Part shown: piece by piece, positions 12,901 to 24,900 of the stretch
Numbering within the stretch: the first letter of the stretch is position 1
How the letters are laid out: every line of letters begins with the position of its first letter
Origin: Rostratula benghalensis
Taxonomy: Eukaryota; Chordata; Aves; Charadriiformes; Rostratulidae
Direction: 5' to 3'
NCBI GenBank assembly: GCA_013399305.1
Contig: VXAI01000192.1
Coordinates: 587,183 to 651,182 of the forward strand
Length of the DNA: 64,000 nucleotides
Notes under the pieces: generated by a model
The model's database searches: none
Told to the model about the DNA's origin: nothing
Seen by the model: only the letters and a program-made list of their open reading frames with translations
Made by a program: the position numbers and the translations under genes

Positions 12901-15900
12901 AGAACCACCCTTGACAGAAAACCAGCTGGTCTTGAGGGAAGTGGCTTACCAAGTCGGTGTTGTAGAGTTCTCCTGCAAGGAGGGTTATGTTTTACATGGC
13001 TCCCCTGTGCTGAAATGCTTGCCCTCCCAACAGTGGAATGATTCCTTTCCCTTCTGCAAGGTAGTACAGTGTTCTGCACCTCCATACATCCCTTTTGGTG
13101 ACCCCTTGACATCATCCCTTCATTTCGGTAGCATTGTGAAATACATCTGCGTGGATGGGTTTTTACTGAAGGGTGAGTCCACCATCAGATGCCAGGCTGA
13201 TGGCTTATGGAGCTTACCTTTGCCAGAATGTATTCCTGTGGAATGCCCCCAACCAGAAGAAATTCAGAATGGCATTGTTGATGTGCAGGGCCTCACCTTC
13301 CTTAGCACAGCCCTCTATACATGTAAACCAGGCTTTGAACTTGTGGGAAACACAACAATCCTCTGTGGAGAAGATGGCCAGTGGCTTGGAGGAAGGCCAG
13401 CTTGCAAACCTATTCAATGCCCAAGGCCCAAGAAGATCCTCAATGGCAAATACTCATTTACAAACTTCCATTATGGGCAGACTGTTAGGTATTCCTGTGA
13501 CAGGGGTTTCCAGCTCCAAGGGGAGGAAACTCTGAGATGCCTGGAGACGGGGGAGTGGAGTACTGAGGTTCCCTTCTGCAAAGCCATAAATTGCCAACCC
13601 CCTCAGCCCATCGAGAATGGCTTTGTGGAGGGTGCAGATTATAGCTATGGGGCCATGGTCATTTACAGCTGTGTGCCAGGCTTCCAACTGTCTGGCCTTG
13701 CCATGCAGACCTGTGAAGAATCGGGCTGGTCTAGCTCCACACCAACATGCCTCCCGGCAGACTGTGGCCTGCCTCCTCACATTGACTTTGGGGAGTACGT
13801 GCAAGTGAGACAAGGGGAAAGATGTTCTGACCAGGAGAGTGTTACAGAGAGTCCTTCCCTTTTGCATACATTACAGGCTGACAATTTGAAAGAGTTCAGA
13901 AGTTCCTTGAAGAAGGACAGTGCAATGCAGCTCACCACTTTCTTATTTGGAACTGTCATTTTATACACATGTTACTCTGGCTACGAGCTGCTGGGAAACC
14001 CTGTTCTAGCTTGCCAAGAAGACGGGGCTTGGAACGGCACTGCCCCGGCCTGCATTTCAATAGAGTGCTCCTTGCTGTCACCCCCAGAGAACGGTTTCTT
14101 ACACTTCACTGAGAACACACTCGGCAGCGCGGTGCAGTACACCTGCAAGCCAGGGTTCACGCTTGTGGGCTCTGACACACGACTGTGTTTGCCGAGTCGG
14201 CAGTGGAGTAGCACTGCTCCGCACTGCAAAGCAATAACCTGCAACTCTCCTGCCCAGCTTATAAATGGGAACATACGAGGAGAAAACTACACATATGGGA
14301 GTGTTGTCTACTATGAGTGTGATCCTGGATACCAGTTAAATGGCCCCACAGAGAGAAGATGCCAAGACAACCAGAAATGGGATGGCAGTGAACCGATTTG
14401 CATTCCTGTTTCCTGCAGCCCACCACCAGTTTTGGAGAATGGTTGGGTGACTGGAGAGGAGTACACATTCCAGAGACGTACAGAGTATAGCTGCAATGAA
14501 GGTTTCCTGTTAGATGGGGACAGCAGTAGAGTCTGCCTTGCAAACGGAAGCTGGAGTGGAATTGCTCCAGTTTGTAAACCGGTGACCTGCCCTGTGCCGC
14601 TGCCTTTTCCCAATGGGAGAGTTGGTGGCTCAGATTTTGGCTTTAAGAAAGAAGTGCACTACCAGTGCAACAAAGGATATAACCTGCAAGGAGTGTCTAC
14701 ACTTACCTGTCAGAGCAATGGTACCTGGGATTCAGAAGCTCCACACTGTGAGCCAGTTATCTGTGGGCCTCCTGAAGACATCTCACACGGCTTTCTGAAT
14801 GGCTCAGGCTTTACCTATGGCGAATTTGCTGAGTATGTGTGCTTCCCTGGTTATGAGCTGCGTGGCAATCCTCTGCGGCAATGTTTGGCCAATGGTTCCT
14901 GGAGTGGAAGCCTTCCATCTTGCCTACTCTGTCTGTGTCCAGCACCACAGATTCTGAATGGGGTCGTTCTTGGTACAGATTTCAGCTGTGGGAAAAGTGT
15001 CCAGTTTCAGTGCCTGGAGGGCTTCAAGCTGCTGGGGCCTTCTGAAGTCACCTGTGAGGCAGCTGGCAAGTGGAGTTCTGGGTTTCCTCGCTGCGGGCAG
15101 ATTTCCTGCGGCTCTCCACCCATCATTCCCAACACTTATATCAATGGGAGCAGCGCTACAGATGAGAATACCATCATCTATACCTGCTTGACAGGTTTTG
15201 TCATGTCAGGGAGTCCAGAACTGACTTGTGTGGAGACTGGTATCTGGAAGGAACCATACCCGAGCTGTGAGCTGCTGAGCTGTGGCCCACCACCTTCTGT
15301 TCCAAATGCAGAGGTTCTCGGTAACACTTATACCTATGGGAGTAAGGTCCAGTACAGGTAAGAATGCTGCTGCCACTCTGTTTCCATAAAATCTCTGAAG
15401 GGCTGAAGATAGAAGGTTTATGCACCCTTGGTTAGTGCAAGCTTATAAAGGACCTGGAAGAAAAGTCACACCCTTTCATATACTCAGACTGACAAAGCCC
15501 ATGTTCCCGTGCATATATGAACTTGTTATTATTTGGACCACTGTCGAAATTCTGGCATGGTATTTCAGCTGCTTGGGCTGCACTCTTCCACCACCTTTCA
15601 TTTCCCATTCCCCTCTACATTCCTCTTCTCCTGCTCTGAAAAACTGGTCTGGACAGGTTTTGTTAGCAGGTGGCAGCAACAGTCAGCAGAGTGTGCAATT
15701 TTCCTCCCCTCTTGGCACCCCATTTATATCTTCGTCCTGCTTTAGGAGTTTCCTATCCTTACAGTCAAAAGAGGGTAGGAGTCACAGATATTTCATGCCC
15801 ACATCCCTGAAAAAGCCACATGGAAATTACTGACCATCCTCCTCACCTTTTGGAAACATCTATCCAAAACCCACAGGAACCCTACCAGGAAGCAGGAATC

Positions 15901-18900
15901 CCAGTCAGTAGTCCCTAAGGTTGTGCTGTTGTAATACAGAAGGGCTGATCTCTCTTTTATCCCATTTTCTATACTGCAACACTGCACTGTCAGCAAGTTT
16001 TGCTGATTCAAAGTTACTCCTTTATCAGATAAGGAAAAGGTTTTTGTTAATTTCCTGATGTGTTCACACTGCTGATCTTTCTCCAAGGTGAGGAACTCCT
16101 TGGCAGAAGGGGAGGTGGTCTTGGGCAGTAAAAACAGATAAAGGAACTGGGATGGAACTGTGAGATTGTATGTGGATGACTTTAACAGTGTCAGTCGTTT
16201 CCATGCATCTTTAACAAGGTGAAGGGGGTGCTTGAGTCTGCATTTCTACTGGTGAACCCAGTTGTGCAGGCCAGTTGAGTTGCTCTAGGTGAAGCACCAT
16301 GTGGAACAGAACGAATCAGCCTGAAATGTCTAAATAAATGGCCTGAGGTCAACTTAAGGCTTGGTTTGTTCTTGGAAGAAAGTGAGATCAGCTTCAGAAT
16401 TGCTTTGCACTTGTACACTGTATACCTCATGAAAAACCCTCCTTGCAAAGGGAGGGGCAGTGAAGGAGCTGCACCAAGGTGTTTGGTGCCCTCCAAGCAC
16501 TAAAGACACCGACTCACTTTCTGTTGCTGCAGGGCATTCACGGTCTGACTTTGGGATTTAGGGGTTAGCTCACTCTTGGCTGCGCCTCTGTGGTCAGGTC
16601 TTCATGCTTCATGTGTTGCAGATGCCTGGAGGGCTACACAATGGCAACAGAGGTGGATGTATGCATTTGCCAGGAAGATGGACAGTGGTATCCTCAAAGT
16701 GTTTCCTGTTGCCCCAGAAAGTGTCCCCTCCCAGGAAATACCACCCATGTAATAATGCTAGGGGACAACTTCACTGTGAACTCAAACATCACTTTGTCGT
16801 GTGTAGAAGGCTATACTCTGGTGGGAGCAAGCACATCCACGTGCAAGGTATGGTATTATTTGCACTGTTTTATTCTGCCACCTTTGTTGAATTCAATAGT
16901 CCTCCTTATGCCCTTGTTAGCTTTTGGCCCTTAATTGCACACAAGAAAAAAATTCAAGGCATGTCCTGCAAAATACAATGTTTTATTGTTGCCTGGTAAG
17001 AGCAATTACTAGTTTTCCACATATAGACTTCCAGAACTAGAAATTACTGGTTTCTTCTTCCCTTAAAAACTAATGCTAATTCCCTATATCACATTTCAGA
17101 GAAAAAATCATGCCTGATTTTTAAAAAAATTATGTCCACAATTCCTAATGCATTTTGAGGACTGTGTGCAGGGCTCTTTTTCTCTTGAATAAAAGGCAGC
17201 ACACATGCAGCTGTAGAAATATAAACCTGTACCTTAAAGAGCAAACGTCCTCATCAGTTCTACTCGTAAACTCTTGTTGTGTTAGCTGTGGACAACCTTG
17301 ATTTAAGCTTGTAAACAGACTCTTTAAAGTCTGTAAGTTCTGCTCATATGAGAAGAGCTGAGAATGCATGTTTTTGCAGAAGCAGCACTTCATAAGGAAA
17401 GCGCTTGCCTTTATGTTCCTGCTTCAGAGATGTGTGGAAGTAGGAGTAGGTGTATTTGATGAGTGTCTCTTTCAGTATCAGACTTCTCTTAGAGAGTCTT
17501 GGAAGGCAGCTGAAGCTCCTGGTCTTGGTGTTAGACATTCAGCCAGGAGAGAAATACAGAGCGTGGAATCAGGCCGCTGTAGTTTGTATTATTCTCCCGA
17601 TGGGTTCCCCCAGCTATTAGGTGACCCGTGCAAATGAACTGGCTTTTTCAAGCTGGTGTTTCCCCAATTGCTTTTTGTTCCTTCTGTCTTGTAAGACTAA
17701 GCTGAATATTCCTGCCAAAGCTGAATTCCGGTCTATGTTGACATCTTAAAAATGTTACTTAAATTACTGAGCTTTATTAAGGATTGCATAGATAATATTA
17801 CATTAACCACATCTGTACACCCCCAGCCATTGGATACTTCTACTATGATTTTCCTAGCTTTTTCATGTAGATATGGATTAAATATATAAAGTGGTGTCTT
17901 CACACTTCTAATTACATTTATTTTTCAGGAGAGTGGCGTTTGGGTGCCACCATTTTCTGATGACATCTGCACTCCTGTGTCTTGTGGGATCCCAGATTCT
18001 CCAGAGCATGGATTTGTGGTTGGCACTAAATACAATTACAAAGATGTGGTTCTTTATAAATGTGATTCTGGCTATGAATTACAAGTAAGTGATCTCAAAT
18101 CTCCAGCACTCTTAACCTTTCATCGTCATTTTCAGTTCTTACATGATGACTGTGAGAATCCATTAAGTCTGGGCCATACTTATATATTCCCTTAACTGCC
18201 ACAGAAGTTGGTTATCTGTTGCTGCTGTTGATAGAATTGTCTGTAGAATGCTCCTGGTATGTTTGAGATAGCAAATGCAGCAATTCATGGCCTTTCAGAT
18301 TGAAAGCTTACCTTCAAAACTCCTGATAAACTCCATTGCCCTCAGTTCTATGATATTGCTGATGGTATGAAAGTTACATATCTTGTTTTAGTAAGGCAAA
18401 GTGATTCCAGTTTTTTCAACGGCGGCTTTTTTTCCTGATGGAGAAGGGAGCAAAGTTCTTGCCTGTCCATTGTTTTTATTATGAGTACTGTGCTTTTATC
18501 CTCACCTGACCTCTGGAGCAGCACCACTGTCCAGTTATCAGGACCCAGGCTAGCTGATTCAGAGCTGCCTCAGGTGTGTTTTCAAAAGCTGCAGTGAATT
18601 CAGAAAGGAAAGTACGTTGCTGTGGCACAGTGTGGCCCCCACCAGATCCAGATGATGGCAGAGCAGGGCACAGGTGTGTCTGGAGGTATGAGATGGGGAA
18701 GTGTCTCCAGGACAGAGACTGACTCTTAATGCTGTTTTATGAGTACCAAACAGAATGCAGTATTGTGCTTCCTTTGGACTGTCATAACACCAGTCCAAAT
18801 CAATAAAAGACTTCACACATTTGAATTCACTCAGTCAGAAGTTTAGAGAATGCTTAGGTAACAATACATTTAATTTGAATTATGTTACCATGTATGTAAT

Positions 18901-21900
18901 ATGACTGGGGATGGAGGGGGCGTGTTGGTATTTAGACAGGCAGAATGGCTGTTTCAAGTAATTTTTTGAGGTAATAAGCCAGTGCTTTCATGCAGTAAAG
19001 GGTCCTTCCAAGCACTGAATTTCAGCTTTGCAATCTAGCACCAATCTGTCTCCCTACCGTTGAAGAGAAGTCCTGCTTGTTTTCCTTTGGGAAGCAAAAT
19101 CTGTTGGGTATGATACTATACAACACTCATGTCAAGCAGCTGCCCTTGTCAGTGGGTTTGCTTTTGAAATACATTACTTCAAGAGACAAATTTAGATGTT
19201 GTTCTCCATGTCCTAAGAAATAAATCATGGGTTATTGATCTGGCTGTAAAGTCCATACATAAGAAAGAAGTAAAATTATTTATAAGCACATTTAAAGCAT
19301 GAATCTTTGGGATGTGGTCAAAATCAGTATGTTATCTTTTCTTGTTGAAAAAAATGCCAAGTTAGATTTTCTGTAAGTCAGTCCTGAAAAGACAAAATTT
19401 ATCATCAAAACAACATTCCTGGGAACATAAGTGGTAAACCAGACAAGAAAGATGATACTCCAGGGAGAACAGGAGAACTGGTTACCTGACCCCATGAATT
19501 GTTGGTGTATAAATAATACCCATCACTTTGCAGGAAAGAGTTCCGCCCTAAACTCTGCCAGTAAACTTGAGCTGTAGCATTTAACTATCTATTTACATGG
19601 AATGCACATAGAGGGGAAACATCCTGGCCTTGCAGAATACTGGAGATGATGGGAGAAAAGAGTTGACTAAGTGAAGTTGTTCTTTGAGCATTTTCTCTTG
19701 TTTCACAGGGTGATGCAGAACGAACTTGCCAAGAAGACAAGCTTTGGAATGGCACAGTTCCGGTGTGCAGAAGTACGTTGCACTTGAGTTTCTCACTTAA
19801 TGTTGGTTGGGGTTGATTTTACACAATAGAAAACATTCACGTTCTTTTTGCTTTATAATACATACTGTCTGCATTTGCCTAAACTTTTTTTATTAAGTAC
19901 CACTGATAACAGCCTGGAAGTGTTGCAGAATATGCAGCTAATAGTGTGAATGAAGTCACTACACCTTTCTGCCTTGCTCTTGTATCCCTTAGAAAGTTGG
20001 GTAAATATCTTCCAAGTTGAAATAGTTCTGGTGGCTGAGGTCATGATTTCTGGGATTACTGAGGTCCTCTGAACACATTGCTTCTAGTTGCCAGGAGTCA
20101 CAGGTAGTCAGCAGTTAGCATCCTCAAATACGACTATGTGGTCACTTGTTCTCAAAGGTACTACACTTTGGTGAGGTGTCTGCTGCACACTGGCTGCAGT
20201 GCCAAAACAGGAGTTGTCTGTGTATAAATACTTACGTGAACTTCAGCTATTGGCTGTAAGTGGCAACAGTCGAATTTCCTGAGGCTCCCTGCCAGCACAG
20301 CCACAATAGATTTTGTCTTCTTGCAGGAACTGAAAGCACCAAGCATGGTACTGTTCTGCTCCTCGGGGGCAAATATCTGTGAATACCCAGCTAAATGCTC
20401 CATTCTTTCCTCAGAGTTAAATTTGTGGAGGAGCTGTGAATAGGAGAGGCCATATACATTATGCCTGATTGGAATATATTCCTTATGTTACAGGAATATC
20501 TTGTGGACCCCCAGACATGATAGAAAATGGATCTGTTGAGGGAGAGGAGTTCCTGTTTGGCAGTGAGGTTTTTTACAGCTGTGACCCTGGCTTTGAGCTG
20601 CAGGGACCAAGCCGAAGGATTTGCCACGTTGACAAGAAGTGGAGTCCCTCCGCCCCTTTGTGCACGCGTAAGTAGCAAGGGAACAACACAGTGGCAGTTC
20701 TCCAGGAGAGCTGGGAAACAAACTGAGACCATGCTTTTACTGGCTCCCTCCCAGTCTCCCCCTCCAGCTGGAGGGCTGTAACAGAAGGAGCTCTCATTGG
20801 TAGTTCCTCGCTGATCTGAAGGGAGCTCCTTTTGGCACACTAAATTGGCACAAGCATAGAGTCGTGCTCAGGTCAGCAGGGGAGGAGCATGGCCTGCTGT
20901 ATTTGGTTTTCTTTGCATTGTCATATGCAGGCCCTTGGACATCACATGCTGCATGATTCATCTCATTTATTAGCTTTGACATGACGTCATATCAAGGCTA
21001 ATAAATCCTGGCCACTCTACGTATCTGGGCATCAAAGTTCTACTCCCTAGGACCAAACCTTGGCTCTCGGTGCAGCAGAAGGAGGATTAATTCATGGGTT
21101 CATGAGAGGCAGGTCCTACTTGACAAAACTGATCTCCTTCTATGACAAAATGACCCACTTGGTGGGTGAGGAAAAGGCTGTGGATGTTGTTTACTCACAG
21201 TTTAATAATGCCTTTGATAGTCTCCCACAGTATCCTGGAGAAACTGGCTGCCTATGGCTTGGATGGGAGTACTCTCCACTGGATTAAAAACTGGCTGGAG
21301 GGCTGGGCCCAGGAAGAGGTGGTAAATGGAGTTAAATCCAGTTGGCAGCCATTCACGAGTGGTCTCCCACAGGGCCAGTTCCCTTTAATATCTTTATCAA
21401 TGATCTGGACAAGAGGATCGAGTGCACCCTCAGTCAGTTTGCAGCCAACGCCAAGAATGTCGATCTGCTTGAGCGTAGAAAGGCTTTGCAGAGGGATCTG
21501 GACAAGCTGGATGGATGGGCCAAGGCCAGTGGGATGAGGTACAATAAGGCCAAGTGCCTGGTCCTGCACTTGGGTCACAACAACCCATTGCAGGGCTACA
21601 GGCTTGGGGAAGGGTGGCTGGAGAGCTGCCTGGCAGAAAAGGTCCTGGGAGTGCTGGTTGACAGCCAGTCAATACCTGGAGGTATTTAAAAAATGGGTTA
21701 ACAGAGTGCTCAGTGATGTGGTTTAGTGATGGATTCTTTTTTTTTTTATCAGAGGTTGATGGCTAGACTAGATGATCTTAAAAGTCTCTTCCAACCTAGA
21801 CAATTCTATGATTCTGTGATAATTGCAGGAATATATGGAAAGAAGAAGTTATTACTTACTTCATGCAACTTATAAATAAAATGCCAAGATTTTATAGTGT

Positions 21901-24900
21901 TTACCAATAAATCATTTCTCATCTTCTCATGGTGATGTCATACTCATACCTCTTGCATTCTTTTCTCTCACCTTTGACCAATTTGCCTGTTCTCCACAGT
22001 AGTTGTGGAACAAGAGCAAGATCCTTCTTAACTACACTTATGTTTCTGGGGGATATCTTGAGATCACCTTCCACTGTACAGGAAGCAAAGGAGACTGCAA
22101 ATGCAACCTCTGGGCTGCTCTGAAGAAATATTCTGGATCACTCTGTTTGATGGAGCATACCTCGTAGCTTACAACACCATCAGATACATTTGGGCACATT
22201 CTCTTTCAGGTGTCTGCAGCCAAAAACCAGGAGAGAGACCATTCTCCATCTAATACTTCACAGCTGCTTTCTTCCCATTTTTCAATTAATTCGGTGTGTG
22301 AACAGAGGTGTAAGACAACATGTACCAGATAGAATGGACTTTCTTGTCTGTATAAAACCAAAGTTTTCTTCTCTCCTAGGAATTACTTGTGGAATGCATC
22401 CCTCAATAGAAAAAGCAGAGGCCATTTCTACAGGAAGCACTTACAGAAGTAATGTAACCTTTGTGTGCAACTCTGGATACCATCTTGTTGGGCCCCAGAA
22501 TATCACATGTCTTGCCAATGGGAGCTGGAGTAAACCCTTGCCCTCGTGTGAAGGTAACTCTTCAGTTTCATGGCCTGGCACATTCTGACCTGGGATAACC
22601 AATAGCTACTTCCTTATGCATTGCATATCATATGATCCAGGGACTGAGCTGCTTTGGGGAAACAATTCTGTAACGTGCATTAAAAATGGTGCCTGAAAAA
22701 TGAAATGCATCACTAGGAGCACTGCCTGTTACAAGCCAGAAGGAACGTAGGCATCATTTTTCCTAAGGTTTTAATCTGCAGTTTAACAGGTTTAATGAGC
22801 GATGAGATTACTTGCCATCTCAGAAAATCAAAACCCTAACAAATGGTGATGGACTGTGAGGAAAAGTGACTTTTCTCCCAGCGGCCTTCGGAAGTCAATT
22901 ATTAAGTTGATGTTCTTTTGCTGAACGTTTTGCCCCAAGAACAGTCTCTTTGACCTCCACACTGCTCACGTGAACAAACACCACAAATCATGATGTGTAC
23001 TATTTTGCACAATCACTGCTTTCAGGTGCTCCCTCAGTAGGTCCTGTTGCTCATGCCACAAAGCAGAGTAAGAGCTGAGCAAGAAGCATCTGTGTCAAAC
23101 AGAGTGCACTGTAGTGGGTGGAAACAAGGCTGTCAACACAAAAAAGAAAACAAAAACTTAAGATCCCAAGTTTGAACAGATATCCTGTGTTGCTGGATGA
23201 CTCTGTTCAAAATGCAAAGCGTGCAGAAGCTTACTAAATTGCAGTATCATTAACTTTAAATGTGAGTGTTCTCCATTGCTGGCCTCTTTGCCATGAAAAT
23301 GCGAAGTCTGGACTTCACACTTCTTCTTCCTTCTCAGAAACGTACTACTTCATTTTCTCCTATCACACCTCCTTTCAGGCTATTCTTGTCACAGAATCAC
23401 AGGGTGATACAGGGTTGAAAGTGACCTCTGGAGATCATCTAGTCCAACCCCCCTGCCAGAGCAGGGTCACCCAGAGCGGGTTGTACAGTAACGTGTCCAG
23501 GCAGGTTTTGAACGTCTCCAGAGACAAGGACTCCACCACCTCTCTGGGCAGCCTGTGTCCTGTCCCTGCTGCATATAGCCCAGGTCTCACAAGCTAGACT
23601 CTACACCCAGCATCCTCCTGGCTTCTCGTAGTTGCTCCTGGCATTCTTACATGGAGCTGACATGTGGATGTCTCCACCCCAGCTGTACACACAGAGTCAT
23701 AGAGAACCAGTCTGCTGTGACAGTTTCACCAAAGGAAGACAGGTAGTGATCTTCCACTTAAAGCAGATGTTAGGTTTGTGTCACCAGAGCCATGAAAACT
23801 GCCTGAATGTTGGGCTACCATACAATGCAGAGATCACTGCACTATGGTGCCCTAATGCTTTGCAGACTTAAGAGTAGCACCCTGGAAAGTTGATAGGGGA
23901 CATTCACATCAGGAAGGAGGTCTCTAGTACCTAGCCTGGCACCTAAGAAAAATCACACACTAGCAGTGCTGAACAGATGTCAAGAAGACAGTCTGGAACA
24001 AGGTTGACTGCAGCCACTGCACTTTCTCTTGCCTGACGGCCTTGTGTCTGTCTGATAATTTAATCTTCAGTCATCCCTTACACAGACTGTAGGAAAATCA
24101 AACAGAAAATGGGACACAGAACATAGCCTCTCGTGTAGCAGTGGTAACCCAGCTTGGACCATCTACCTGCTGGCTTCAGAAACACAGCTGAGAATTACTG
24201 TCAATTACTAATGCAAGTGTCAGCATCTTGCACTAAACCCATCCTGCACTTCCTCTGGGTTTATTGTCAGGTGTAAAGGAAGGCAGAAAGGGCTGTAAGT
24301 TTCTGCGGTATATGTTAATTGCAAGAAAGAACCATTTCCATGGTTGGCCCCACTGACCCCAATATGAAGTCATACATGTGTCCTCTCTTGCTGATCTGAA
24401 AAACATGTGGCTGTGGCTTTTTTCCATCACTGGGAGGAGCTCCTTCCCTAGCTTAGCTACGTTTCCTTCCCAGGGCTACTGAACTCTCCCTCAGTGCTCC
24501 TCATGCTCTTCAGTCTGTGGCTGCTACTTTAAACATACCATGGGAGTGTTGGAAGTTCAGGTCTAATATCAAGCTGAGTTAATGAGAGCTCTTCCTTTGC
24601 AGAGACCAGGTGCAAAGTTCCAGTTTCCTTGCTGAATGGGAAGGTGGTTTATGAAAACAATACGGTTGGCAGCACAATAGCGTATTTCTGCGAGAAGGGA
24701 TACAGCTTGGAAGGGGAACCTGCCGCGGAGTGCACAAGAGATGGAAGATGGAGTAACCCCTTGCCTCTGTGTAAACGTGTGTGTTTGCTTTGTAATGAAA
24801 AAGTGATCTCAATTTGTAAGCACTAAAGGCTAGGCTGCTCTTCATTTAAACTGACAGTAAATGAGAGCAACTTCTGTGGATATTTCTGGAGATGTACTGG

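Noticed and set aside
15420..15833. 137-codon frame in the intron after the giant exon
   Set aside because: No domain, no splice sites in phase with sushi 29, and no resemblance to SVEP1.
20494..20667. The additional module 31a as an assembly duplicate of another sushi exon
   Set aside because: Its codons and protein differ clearly from every other module in the window, so it is not a copied contig piece.
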